Shown: positions 1-6,642, numbered from the stretch's first letter. The stretch: DNA of 7,697 nt from an uncultured Armatimonadota bacterium (GCA_946478935.1 CAMLEL010000107.1:1-7697); one strand, 5' to 3'. The notes: generated by a model not told the origin, from the sequence alone. Program-made: numbers and translations.

Positions 1-1047
1 CAACTGAGGCGGGAGGCGGTTTCGAAGTCCGGGCGAGCATTGGAACTGCTAAACATCGGCAACCGCAAGCCGATCATCGATCCCAGGCGCAATAAATCCT
101 GGGACACTCGGTTTCCGGAATACGGCCAAATGAGAGCACTGGCACGCCTTTGCGTGACTGGCGCCTATGTAGCGTTTGCCGATGGCCGACCGGCGACGGG
201 AACGCAATACTTGATGGATGCTCTGGCTCTCGGGGATCGTATTGGCCGGGGAATCTTTCTTGCCCGACTTGTGGGTATCGCCATCCAAGGGATCGCAATT
301 CAAGGACTCGAAACGTACCTTCCGCTGATGAGCGCCAAGGATGCTCAGAAAGTTGGTGAGTTTGTACCCAGTCTCGTGCCTGTCCGCCCATTGGCTGAAG
401 ACTGCCTGCGGTTTGAATTCGATTTTCTCATGCGATCCGTTCCGACGATTTTGAACATGCTCGAGAGTGCGGATGGCTTGGATCCCTACACGGAATCCAA
501 GTCCGAGATATCGGCTCGCGAGTTGCTGCAAAAGTTGTCACAATCCGACAAAGCTAAGCTCGGTGAAAAACTAGTCGCAACGATCCTTCGCCAACGCGAC
601 ATGCATTTGGCGATTTTTCGTCGCCCCGAGTCGGAATGGGACACGGCGTTGCAGTTTTCGGGCGAGGTATCTCAAGAGCCGGTCATCACCAATGTCACCG
701 ACCTGGAAGAATTCTTGTCGGCTATGATGCTGCCAGCTTTCTCGCAGCTTGGAAGAAGTGAGATCGTCAATCGCACCCAGCTGAGGTTGGTGCGATTGGC
801 AGCCCTCGTTCAAAGCTTTAAGTGGGAGAATGATCGGCTGCCAAAATCATTGGCCGAAGCCGTGGAAGCCTCTGACATCGTGGACCCGGTAAGTCGCGGC
901 CAATTCCAATACGAGGTATCGGAACAGACACTTAGGGTGTATAGCAAAGGCAGCACCACGACCGGAGAGATCGGCTTGCGCTACATTCGGCCCAGTCCCA
1001 ACGAAGTGCCGCCGCCGATCATGGCGAGCCAGTATCGTCGCGACTAA
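1..1047 (+). CDS. uncharacterised helical protein, 3' part (5' end outside window)
   Basis: The frame is open from the first base, so the gene starts upstream of the window and 348 residues are visible. An internal TTG at 40 is the first possible start inside the window, but nothing favours it. I do not recognise a named family. The N-terminal half is helical and Ala/Leu-rich (MRALARLCVTGAYVAFADGR, then LMDALALGDRIG), as in repeat-like helical proteins. The last ~80 residues have the layout seen in many hypothetical proteins of Planctomycetes and Armatimonadota: a long helix (QLRLVRLAALVQSFKWEN), then RLPKSLAEAV, a DPVSRGQFQYEV stretch and a terminal VYSKGS strand. In those proteins this corresponds to 'G-x-YP-x-SL ... 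DP-x-G-x-P-x-Y ... YS-x-G'. No catalytic motif is visible and the signal peptide, if any, lies outside. Its stop overlaps the stop of the convergent sulfatase gene. It is certainly coding; its function is unknown. Confidence 0.8.
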   Translation, partial: QLRREAVSKSGRALELLNIGNRKPIIDPRRNKSWDTRFPEYGQMRALARLCVTGAYVAFADGRPATGTQYLMDALALGDRIGRGIFLARLVGIAIQGIAIQGLETYLPLMSAKDAQKVGEFVPSLVPVRPLAEDCLRFEFDFLMRSVPTILNMLESADGLDPYTESKSEISARELLQKLSQSDKAKLGEKLVATILRQRDMHLAIFRRPESEWDTALQFSGEVSQEPVITNVTDLEEFLSAMMLPAFSQLGRSEIVNRTQLRLVRLAALVQSFKWENDRLPKSLAEAVEASDIVDPVSRGQFQYEVSEQTLRVYSKGSTTTGEIGLRYIRPSPNEVPPPIMASQYRRD

Positions 1048-2501
1048 TCATCAATCCGATTTAACCTAAAGAGGGGGTGGGTGCGATGTTCGCGTCGGAA
1101 AACCTGTTCAGCTCTCTTCACCAGATCGGTTCTCAACGCGGACAAATCCTGTTTCTCGGCGGAGTCTGAATCAAGGTCGTAGAGTTCGACCTTCAGCGAT
1201 TGTTTTAGGTTGGAACGAATCGCTTTCCAGCGTCCATCCATGATGACTGCCTGACTGTGGTCACGCTCAGGATATTCAAAGTACAGGTCGCGAGTGTTTT
1301 TGGACGCCCTGATTGATCGACCGTCAATGTCGCGAGGTGCGGAAATGCCAGCCAATTCCAGAAGGTATGGCATTACGTCCGGTCCGTACCAAGATTGATC
1401 TGACACGCCGGGGTTCTCCCCCGGTCGGTGCACGAGCATTGGAACTCGAATTCCACCCTCGTACAAGTCCATTTTCTTTCCCCTTAGTCCTTCGGTCGAG
1501 CCGAAGAATTCGGCGTCGACCTGGCTCAAGAATGTCGTTCCGTTATCAGAAGTGAATACGATGATGGTATTGCGATCGAGTTCGGCTTCTCTCAGGGCAG
1601 TTCGAATGCGCCCCATTGAATCATCGATTTTCTTGAGCATAGCCGCGTACGTTGCACGTGGCCGGGCCACCGGCAAGTACCCACTTCCTGATATGTAGGG
1701 CTTGGAATCCCACTGAGCAGGGAATTGGTCCACCAACTCATCTGGGGCTTGTAAGGCGGCGTGAGGCAGGGCGGTCGCAAAAAACAGAAAGAACGGTTTC
1801 TTACGTTCTTGCTTGATCCATTCCAGGGCTTTGGTTTCAATGACGTCCGGGCCATACTGTCCGCCTTTGAACTGTTCGAAAAACCCGGTTGGAATTGCTT
1901 CGCCCGATTTTGGAAACTTCGAAGCATCAAATCGAGGGCTGAATAGACCGCGCGCCGGATTTAGGGGAAGAAGGTAGAGGAACTGATCGCTCCAGAGGTA
2001 CGCGGGAAAGTGATTGTGGGCTTGCCGTTGGCAGAGGTATCCAAAGAATCGGTCGAATCCCTGAGCGAGCGGATGTCCCTCAGACATCGGTCCACCCAGA
2101 CCCCACTTCCCGAACGCTCCCGTGGCATACCCCCCTTTCTGAAGGGCTTCGGCGAGGGTGTATTCCTTGGCCGGAAGTGGCATCTGACCTTCTGGATCGT
2201 TGAATCCCCAACCGCCGACTTCGCGATTTCCCCGAATGGTTGCATGTCCGGCATGCTTGCCAGTCATCAAGATCGCCCGTGCTGGTGCGCAGACTGGCGC
2301 ACCTGAATAGAAACGCGTATAGCGCATGCTCTCTTTCGCCAGTTGGTCGAGATTGGGTGTGTGAGCCTGTTTCAAGCCGTATGCGCCGATCTCTCGGTAA
2401 CCGAGGTCGTCGCAGTAGAAGAGGACAATGTTTGGCTTAGTCGGCTGCGACACCCCAAGTTGGACCGTGAAAACGAAAGCTAGAAAGGCGAATCGTCGCA
2501 T
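1044..2501 (-). CDS. exported arylsulfatase-family enzyme (formylglycine-dependent)
   Basis: This 485-residue protein is a type I sulfatase that hydrolyses sulfate esters; the substrate cannot be read from the sequence. Residues 1-18 look like a signal peptide (MRR, then a hydrophobic FAFLAFVFTVQLGV), so it should act outside the cytoplasm. The metal-binding start of the fold is PNIVLFYCDDLGY, with Asp31 and Asp32. The sulfatase signature C-x-P-x-R is Cys71-Ala-Pro-Ala-Arg75, followed by AILMTG; Cys71 would be oxidised to formylglycine. Other expected active-site parts are present: GKWGLGG with Lys132, LPHAAL with His247, SDNG with Asp319-Asn320, and GLRGKK followed by LYEGGIRVP with Lys342/343. 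The length is normal for the family and no key residue is missing. The maturation enzyme is not in the window. ATG at 2501 is chosen because the signal peptide follows directly; no Shine-Dalgarno sequence precedes it. The pilin-like gene ends 34 nt upstream on the same strand, so the two are probably co-transcribed. Confidence 0.95.
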   Translation of the reverse strand: MRRFAFLAFVFTVQLGVSQPTKPNIVLFYCDDLGYREIGAYGLKQAHTPNLDQLAKESMRYTRFYSGAPVCAPARAILMTGKHAGHATIRGNREVGGWGFNDPEGQMPLPAKEYTLAEALQKGGYATGAFGKWGLGGPMSEGHPLAQGFDRFFGYLCQRQAHNHFPAYLWSDQFLYLLPLNPARGLFSPRFDASKFPKSGEAIPTGFFEQFKGGQYGPDVIETKALEWIKQERKKPFFLFFATALPHAALQAPDELVDQFPAQWDSKPYISGSGYLPVARPRATYAAMLKKIDDSMGRIRTALREAELDRNTIIVFTSDNGTTFLSQVDAEFFGSTEGLRGKKMDLYEGGIRVPMLVHRPGENPGVSDQSWYGPDVMPYLLELAGISAPRDIDGRSIRASKNTRDLYFEYPERDHSQAVIMDGRWKAIRSNLKQSLKVELYDLDSDSAEKQDLSALRTDLVKRAEQVFRREHRTHPLFRLNRIDD

Positions 2502-2535
2502 AAGCCATTCTAGACTCAGTCAACGCTTCTTGAAT

Positions 2536-3210
2536 CTAGAGGTCTGTAGACCATGCCTGCTGCAGTTGACTGAACGTCAGTGACTTCACGTGAAAATCAC
2601 CGAACAGGGTGTTGTAGCGGTACTTCTGAATCAGGTCAGCATAGGTCTGGAAGCTATCCGTAGGATGCAACGCCCGCTCCGGCACATGCCAATGCCCTGC
2701 GCCGTCGAAAAGCACATTCACGTTGGCCGGGAGTTGAAAGGACGTTTGCGTAAAGTACCGAAAAGCGATTTCGGTTCGGAAAAAGTAGCTGGACTGATAG
2801 GTCTTGAACATGCTCGGAGCCGTCAAAAAGGGCTCCGGATAGTGGTTGTCCAACACCTGCGTGCCGGTGTCGCTTGGACACTGAAAGACATCTTTGTTCT
2901 TTAGATATGGCTGCAGCACCTCAGACATCAGCGGCATGTAGGGAATTCGGTTCCGGAACTCAGGATTGAAATCCCAGATCTGAGGAGCGAACTTGTCGGA
3001 TGCATCCAGCGCGTGAGGGAAGACATCGTCGTAGTCGCCCATGTAGATGACGATGGCTTTTCCAACTTGGTTTAGATTGCTGATGCAGGCCGTTTTCTTG
3101 GCCGCTGCCTTTGCGCGGGCGAATACCGGGAACAGGATTGCCGCCAAGATGGCGATGATAGCGATCACCACCAAAAGCTCGATCAAGGTAAACGCTCTGC
3201 GCATATCCAT
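2536..3210 (-). CDS. type II secretion/type IV pilin-like protein with prepilin N-terminus (DUF1559-like)
   Basis: The 224-residue product starts [18 protein letters not shown], a class III prepilin signal. Prepilin peptidase would cut before Phe7, giving Glu at mature position 5 (Glu11). The residue before the cut is Ala rather than the usual Gly. One hydrophobic helix (about 7-30) anchors the protein or packs it into a filament. [12 protein letters not shown] (Cys42), [12 protein letters not shown] and the FQCPSD motif (Cys111) are typical of the DUF1559/'H-X9-DG' pilin-like proteins common in Planctomycetes and Armatimonadota. The C-terminal signature is normally ADGHVK; here it reads GDFHVK (Asp205-Phe206-His207). 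Such proteins are thought to be surface or pseudopilin components, with roles mostly unknown. The start at 3210 (or the ATG at 3204) is chosen because the prepilin signal begins there; the frame remains open to 3522, but that extension runs antisense into the next gene. No Shine-Dalgarno sequence is visible. It is probably transcribed together with the sulfatase. Confidence 0.9.
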   Translation of the reverse strand: MDMRRAFTLIELLVVIAIIAILAAILFPVFARAKAAAKKTACISNLNQVGKAIVIYMGDYDDVFPHALDASDKFAPQIWDFNPEFRNRIPYMPLMSEVLQPYLKNKDVFQCPSDTGTQVLDNHYPEPFLTAPSMFKTYQSSYFFRTEIAFRYFTQTSFQLPANVNVLFDGAGHWHVPERALHPTDSFQTYADLIQKYRYNTLFGDFHVKSLTFSQLQQAWSTDL

Positions 3211-3239
3211 ATGGTACGCGAAGGAAGGTGTGATCTGTG

Positions 3240-3288
3240 GCCGAATTCCGTCCGTGGTGAGGAGTCCCGGTAACCGTGGTAATTCGGC
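3240..3288. repeat. 8-bp inverted repeat GCCGAATT ... AATTCGGC
   Basis: GCCGAATT at 3240-3247 is the exact reverse complement of AATTCGGC at 3281-3288, with a 33-nt spacer. It lies wholly in the divergent intergenic region and shares the TTCGGC core with the palindrome at 3316-3331. It could be a regulator-binding site; no binding protein is known from the sequence. Confidence 0.4.
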
Positions 3289-3315
3289 GGCCAGTTCTGC
3301 CATAATTTCGAATTG

Positions 3316-3331
3316 CGCCGAACTTTCGGCG
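3316..3331. promoter_or_regulatory. palindrome CGCCGAA-CT-TTCGGCG, possible operator or leader hairpin
   Basis: This is a perfect 7-bp inverted repeat with a 2-nt centre. It sits 10 nt past the -10-like CATAAT (3301-3306) and just before the GAGGA ribosome-binding site (3335-3339) of the winged-helix gene, so it would cover the transcription start and early leader. The position suits an operator for repression. As RNA it has only a two-base loop, so it is more plausible as a DNA palindrome than as a hairpin. That it is functional is inferred. Confidence 0.4.
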
Positions 3332-3334
3332 AAT

Positions 3335-3339
3335 GAGGA
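3335..3339 (+). promoter_or_regulatory. GAGGA ribosome-binding site supporting the TTG start at 3347
   Basis: GAGGA is followed by a 7-nt spacer and then TTG at 3347, in frame with the winged-helix protein. It is the only good Shine-Dalgarno match ahead of a possible start of that gene. The alternative ATG at 3431 has none. Confidence 0.5.
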
Positions 3340-3346
3340 TCCCCCA

Positions 3347-5164
3347 TTGGCAAAAGCTGCAGTTCTCAAGCCTGAAGAAACGTTTGCCCGGTCATATGTC
3401 GACCGGCTAATACTCGAAAAACTTACCGAAATGGAAGCCGCCGTAAAGCTCTCTGAGCTTGCGGACAAGCTTTCGAACGAGGGCATCGGCCTGGCCGCCG
3501 TTCGTTCTCTGTTGGCCAGCAACCCTGAGCGCTTCGCCTACCACGAGCGACGCTGGATCCCGGCATCCCGTTTGATGGGAGTGGGCCGGCCGCTCAATGA
3601 GCAGATTGCGATCATCCTTCATGGTTTCGGCGGCCCCATGGCCCTCGACCTGCTGGTGGCGGAATTGAGCCGCCTACGAAGGTCTGACGACGCAACCGTT
3701 GAGCCACAGGTGTTACGAATCGCCGAGATCGACGAGCGATTCGTGCTGGATTCCGGCAACCGCCTGTCACTTACCAGCTGGGGTTTTGTGGCGAAGGACG
3801 AAAAGATTGTCCGCGGGTTGGCGCTCAATCACGTCGATACCGCAGAGTTTGAAGCAGCACAAAAGAAGCTTTCTTCGATTGACTGGCATTCCAAGACTGC
3901 CGTCGCTGATGCTCTGAAAGTCGCGGCGCCGATCAGCGTTAAGATCCTTGGCGCGGTTGCATGGGCTGCACTCAATCCGGAAGATCCACGAAGCGTCCAC
4001 GAATACGATTCTCGAGATCTTTTTGCAAAGGCAGTGACGGCCGATGGCTATGTCTTCGCGTCCGACGGGGTCATTTATCCTCAGGAAGAGGCCAAAAAGT
4101 GGGTTAGCGCAGCGATCAAGCTGGCTGACAAGCTCGCTCCAACCGTCGAGTTGGATGATGCTGCGCCCATTGAAGTCAAGGCAGAGGATATCGATCGGCT
4201 TGTCAAAAAGATCCTGGGTTCGGAGCCTTCCACGACGGCCACCAAACTCCTTGAAGAGTTCTACGAGATCACGCCGAGCAACAAGACGTTCCCCGACGAC
4301 ATGTCGAACCTGATGACTTCGCTCAAGGAAGACAAGCGAGTTCAATGGGTGGGTGGAGACCGATTCCGAAAGGCTGGCGATCAGCCGGATTTCATCTATG
4401 AAGTTCCGGAGCCGTTCAAGTTTGTGTCGAGCGATGTGAAAGATGAGGAGGGTGAGCTTGTCGACGTCGAACTGACCGATGATGGCCTCAGTTCCTCACT
4501 TCGCAAGCTCCTTTCACACCCATTGGCGACGGACGTTTTGGATGAGGACATTCTGCCTGCCCCGAAGACCATGCCGGAAAGCGTTCGGCTTGTGCTGAAG
4601 TCCATCCACCGTGAATTGGGCACCTTCCCTCTCTGTCAATTGCCCACCAGTTGGCTGGACGCTGAGCCGAATGTCCAAGAGTTGATCCTGATGGATCCTT
4701 CGGGCAAGGAACTGCAGGTTTGGGTGAACCATGACGTTCGATTGATTTTCGGCCTCGTCGAGTGGTGGTTTGATCAGCCGATCGAAAGCGGTGGTGTCTT
4801 TACACTGACCAAGACATCCCGCCCCAATGTTCTCGAATTTGCCTGGATGGATCAACCCGACCCCGTCGTGTATATCAGCTCCCAGCGAATGGAAGAGTTG
4901 CGACAAATCGGTGCACGCGCCGAGGCAATGAGCACTCTCGACATCTTGGTCGAAGTCATGGGTCACTGGCCGAAGGGTGCGGACTATCTTACGATCTTGG
5001 CGGAAGTCAACGTCGTGCGACGATCATCGCGCCGATTGGTCGCATCGTTGCTGTCCAGCTACCAGTGCTTCTATCAGCGATCTGGATCTCCGGTATGGCA
5101 CTACGACGCCAAGAAGCTCGATCAAGGCTTCGACAAGGCGAAGAGGCGATTCGTCAAGAAGTAG
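3347..5164 (+). CDS. uncharacterised protein with repeated winged-helix-like modules
   Basis: About 605 residues from TTG 3347; ATG 3431 would give 577. I do not recognise a named family. At least four stretches share one pattern: a leading helix, a second helix with a hydrophobic face, a recognition-like helix, then a basic strand-turn-strand ending in an aromatic residue. They lie at about 15-75 ([20 protein letters not shown], then [15 protein letters not shown]), 84-147 ([20 protein letters not shown], then ERFVLDSGN, ending LTSWGF), 279-342 ([20 protein letters not shown], then [13 protein letters not shown]) and 528-595 ([20 protein letters not shown], then [13 protein letters not shown]). 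The first resembles HARE-HTH/RNA-polymerase-delta-type winged helices. Residues ~442-525 look like a separate beta-rich domain ([23 protein letters not shown]). The tail is basic ([10 protein letters not shown]). There is no signal peptide or membrane segment, so it should be cytoplasmic and may bind nucleic acid. The frame stays open upstream to 3047, but that part overlaps the pilin gene in antisense. A transcription-linked role is inferred. Confidence 0.85.
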   Translation: MAKAAVLKPEETFARSYVDRLILEKLTEMEAAVKLSELADKLSNEGIGLAAVRSLLASNPERFAYHERRWIPASRLMGVGRPLNEQIAIILHGFGGPMALDLLVAELSRLRRSDDATVEPQVLRIAEIDERFVLDSGNRLSLTSWGFVAKDEKIVRGLALNHVDTAEFEAAQKKLSSIDWHSKTAVADALKVAAPISVKILGAVAWAALNPEDPRSVHEYDSRDLFAKAVTADGYVFASDGVIYPQEEAKKWVSAAIKLADKLAPTVELDDAAPIEVKAEDIDRLVKKILGSEPSTTATKLLEEFYEITPSNKTFPDDMSNLMTSLKEDKRVQWVGGDRFRKAGDQPDFIYEVPEPFKFVSSDVKDEEGELVDVELTDDGLSSSLRKLLSHPLATDVLDEDILPAPKTMPESVRLVLKSIHRELGTFPLCQLPTSWLDAEPNVQELILMDPSGKELQVWVNHDVRLIFGLVEWWFDQPIESGGVFTLTKTSRPNVLEFAWMDQPDPVVYISSQRMEELRQIGARAEAMSTLDILVEVMGHWPKGADYLTILAEVNVVRRSSRRLVASLLSSYQCFYQRSGSPVWHYDAKKLDQGFDKAKRRFVKK

Positions 5165-5166
5165 TC

Positions 5167-5201
5167 CGGCCAAGGACCCAGAGGATGGGTCCGGCCGCTT
5201 T
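5167..5201 (+). terminator. hairpin after the winged-helix gene, weak terminator
   Basis: GGACCC (5174-5179) pairs with GGGTCC (5187-5192) around a 7-nt loop. CGGCC (5167-5171) extends the stem by pairing with GGCCG (5193-5197) across an AA bulge. Only CTTT follows, so termination may be partial and some transcripts could run on into rpsT. Confidence 0.55.
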
Positions 5202-5204
5202 AGG

Positions 5205-5210
5205 TATAAT
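5205..5210 (+). promoter_or_regulatory. rpsT: TATAAT -10 box of the rpsT promoter
   Basis: This is a perfect -10 hexamer 20 nt before the rpsT ATG, predicting a transcription start near 5217 and a leader of roughly 13-15 nt. The region 16-18 nt upstream lacks a TTGACA-like -35 box and overlaps the hairpin at 5167-5197. The sequence match is direct; its use as a promoter is inferred. Confidence 0.55.
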
Positions 5211-5230
5211 CACAAATCCGATAGAAATCC

Positions 5231-5491
5231 ATGGCTAATAAGAAATCATCCAAGAAGGATCTGCGCAGAACCGCCAAGCGAACCGTGCGCAACAAGGGCG
5301 CGAAGACGGCCCTCAAGACGTACGTGAAGAGAGTCAAGCAGGCGGATACCACGACGGTCGGTGAAGCGCTGGTTACCGCGAGCAAGGCCTTGGACAAGGC
5401 CGCCCAGCGCGGAATCATCCACAAAAATGCCGCTGCTCGACGGAAGTCACGTGCGGCTAAAGCTGCGAACAAGACCCTGGCAGCAAGCTAA
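5231..5491 (+). CDS. rpsT: 30S ribosomal protein S20
   Basis: The 86-residue, strongly basic protein matches bacterial S20 along its length. It starts MANKKSSKKDLRRTAKR, has the family pattern of Lys/Arg-rich helices, and ends with the hallmark KAAQRGIIHKNAAARRKSR. S20 binds 16S rRNA early in assembly of the small subunit and supports its body domain. Length and start are normal for the family. No Shine-Dalgarno sequence precedes the ATG, and the predicted leader is very short, so initiation may depend on the start region itself. It stands alone as a single gene between a hairpin after the winged-helix gene and a strong shared terminator, which is a common arrangement for rpsT. Confidence 0.97.
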   Translation: MANKKSSKKDLRRTAKRTVRNKGAKTALKTYVKRVKQADTTTVGEALVTASKALDKAAQRGIIHKNAAARRKSRAAKAANKTLAAS

Positions 5492-5499
5492 GCAATAAA

Positions 5500-5533
5500 A
5501 AAGCGGGGCCGATCGACTGATCGGCCCCGCTTT
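5500..5533. terminator. bidirectional intrinsic terminator between rpsT and the FKBP cluster
   Basis: A perfect 15-bp GC-rich stem (5500-5514 with 5519-5533) closes a GACT loop. Reading leftward it is followed by TTTTTTATT, a good U-tract for the FKBP gene that stops at 5545. Reading rightward the tail is shorter (CTTTGCTGT), but the stem is strong. It serves both convergent genes. Confidence 0.92.
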
Positions 5534-5544
5534 GCTGTGTCTGG

Positions 5545-5865
5545 CTACTTGATCGAGACGAGCTCGACCTCGAAAACCAAGGTTGCATTGGGCGGGATGA
5601 CGCCACCGGCGCCACGAGCGCCATAGCCAAACTCCGGTGGAATCGTCGCTTTGCGCTTGCCACCTGGCTTCATGCCCATTGCCATCATATCGAATCCCTG
5701 GATAACCTGACCTGCACCGATCTTGAAGGTGAAGGTGCTATTTCGATCGTAGCTGCTATCGAACTGACGACCGTCTGGGAACGAACCGCGATAGTGCATT
5801 TCGACAGAGTCGCCGGTTTTTGCTTCTTGCCCCTCGCCAACTTGAATTTCCTCGATCTGGATCAT
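5545..5865 (-). CDS. cytoplasmic single-domain FKBP-type peptidyl-prolyl cis-trans isomerase
   Basis: The 106-residue protein is one complete FKBP domain, the size of FKBP12, and catalyses cis-trans isomerisation of Xaa-Pro bonds. By FKBP12 comparison the pocket residues are Tyr25, Phe35, Asp36, Phe45, Phe47, Val54, Ile55, Tyr81, Val89/Ile90 and Phe98. The one notable change is Phe58 where FKBP12 has Trp59, a replacement also seen in other active bacterial FKBPs. The motifs MHYRG, GQVIQGFD and FGYGARG are standard. There is no signal peptide, so it should stay in the cytoplasm. Its ATG overlaps the stop of the upstream two-domain FKBP gene as ATGA, with GAGG 7 nt before the start, which points to translational coupling. 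The terminator at 5500-5533 ends the cluster. Confidence 0.95.
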   Translation of the reverse strand: MIQIEEIQVGEGQEAKTGDSVEMHYRGSFPDGRQFDSSYDRNSTFTFKIGAGQVIQGFDMMAMGMKPGGKRKATIPPEFGYGARGAGGVIPPNATLVFEVELVSIK

Positions 5866-6572
5866 TTGATGACCTCGGGCGTGGCAAGCTTTACCATTTC
5901 TAGCTTGAAGATCAAGGTTTGGTTGGGCTGAATAATGGGTGGTCGGCCGTTGGCGCCATATCCGAATTCACCGGGCACCGTAATCTTGCGCACTTCGCCC
6001 TGCTTCATTCCGATCACACCGGCCGTAAAGCCCTTAATCAAGCCGGTCTTGCCGAGGATGATCTGAAAGGACTGTTTGCGATCGTAGCTGCTGTCGATCT
6101 TCTTGCCCTCTGTATCCGTTAATTCGTAGTGCAGTTCGCAGACGTCCCCGCCTTTGGCAACTGCTTCACCCTTGCCTTTGGTAAGAATCTCGGCCTTGAT
6201 TCGGTCGATCTTGATGAGATTGACATCGAATTTGAGGGTTGCCTTGGGGGGAATATCGTCACCCGCGCCCTGATCGCCATATCCCAGATCGCTCGGTATG
6301 GTGAGCTCGCGCTTACCACCTGCTTTCATTCCAACAGCGCCAAGATCCCAGCCCTTGATGACCTGTCCCGCGCCCAAAATGAACTGAAACGGCTTCTTGC
6401 CAACCGATGTATCGAATTGCTTGCCGTCGGTGAGTTTGCCCGTATAGTCCACGGTCAGGATATCGCCTGCCTTTGCCGGTTCGCCTTTGCCTTCAACCAC
6501 ATCTTTGATCTCGAGCTTGCCCGGGGCTTGGAGGAACAAGACCGCCAAGGCGGCGGCCAAGATGGTTTTCAT
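5862..6572 (-). CDS. exported protein with two tandem FKBP prolyl-isomerase domains
   Basis: 236 residues: a short hydrophobic N-terminus (MKTILAAALAVLFLQA) that looks like a signal peptide, then FKBP domain 1 (about 20-122) and FKBP domain 2 (about 126-229). Domain 1 has the full pocket by FKBP12 comparison: Tyr43, Phe53, Asp54, Phe62, Phe64, Val71, Ile72, Trp75, Tyr98, Ile107 and Phe115. Domain 2 keeps Tyr149, Asp160, Phe169, Tyr205 and Phe222, but has Ile159 for the Phe of the FD pair, Leu178 for Val and Phe182 for Trp. It may be weaker or act more in binding than in catalysis. The protein would assist folding outside the cytoplasm. The start at 6572 is chosen for the signal peptide; no clear Shine-Dalgarno sequence precedes it. 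It overlaps the next FKBP gene by 4 nt and follows the TTHB210-like gene after 70 nt. Confidence 0.93.
   Translation of the reverse strand: MKTILAAALAVLFLQAPGKLEIKDVVEGKGEPAKAGDILTVDYTGKLTDGKQFDTSVGKKPFQFILGAGQVIKGWDLGAVGMKAGGKRELTIPSDLGYGDQGAGDDIPPKATLKFDVNLIKIDRIKAEILTKGKGEAVAKGGDVCELHYELTDTEGKKIDSSYDRKQSFQIILGKTGLIKGFTAGVIGMKQGEVRKITVPGEFGYGANGRPPIIQPNQTLIFKLEMVKLATPEVIK
5873..5876 (-). promoter_or_regulatory. GAGG ribosome-binding site for the single-domain FKBP gene
   Basis: On the minus strand GAGG lies 7 nt before the ATG at 5865, inside the last codons of the two-domain FKBP gene. With the ATGA overlap it supports coupled re-initiation at this start rather than fusion of the two proteins. 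Confidence 0.7.
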
Positions 6573-6600
6573 ATCGAGCAGGATACCTTTTGGAGTATTG

Positions 6601-6631
6601 GGAGGCAGAGACTTTTCGTGGCTCTGCCTCC
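6601..6631 (-). terminator. hairpin between the TTHB210-like gene and the FKBP pair
   Basis: GGAGGCAGAG (6601-6610) and CTCTGCCTCC (6622-6631) form a perfect 10-bp stem with an 11-nt loop, starting 11 nt past the stop at 6643. No U-tract follows on either strand, so it may only attenuate transcription into the FKBP genes or protect an RNA 3' end. The structure is seen directly; its role is inferred. Confidence 0.5.
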
Positions 6632-6642
6632 GTCGATTCGGA

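Larger units (their letters stand above)
3211..3346. promoter_or_regulatory. divergent intergenic region between pilin-like and winged-helix genes
   Basis: These 136 bp must hold the promoters of both divergent genes. On the plus strand CATAAT at 3301-3306 matches the -10 consensus at five of six positions, with no convincing -35 box at the right distance. No clear promoter is seen for the leftward gene. The region is rich in copies of TTCGGCG and its complement, listed separately. Promoter positions are inferred. Confidence 0.5.

Noticed and set aside
49..813. Several minus-strand open frames opposite the first gene
   Set aside because: The plus-strand frame runs unbroken over 349 codons with a sensible helical pattern and C-terminal motif; the others are antisense by-products.
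3047..3346. Open frame extending the winged-helix protein upstream by 100 codons
   Set aside because: It is the antisense of the pilin gene's prepilin helix (3047-3210) plus intergenic DNA. A good ribosome-binding site and TTG at 3335-3349 give a better start.
3211..3522. Open frame extending the pilin-like protein upstream by 104 codons
   Set aside because: The prepilin signal must be at the N-terminus, and the extension is Ser-rich low-complexity translation antisense to the winged-helix gene.
3767..4345. 192-codon minus-strand frame inside the winged-helix gene
   Set aside because: It is a shadow of the well-supported plus-strand gene, with irregular composition and no motif.
5862..5865. 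Frameshift joining the two FKBP genes into one three-domain protein
   Set aside because: The overlap is a clean ATGA with its own GAGG site, the upstream protein ends after a complete domain, and the downstream protein begins at the normal FKBP start.
5231..5865. Intervening RNA gene or small gene between rpsT and the FKBP gene
   Set aside because: The 53-nt gap is fully explained by the bidirectional terminator.
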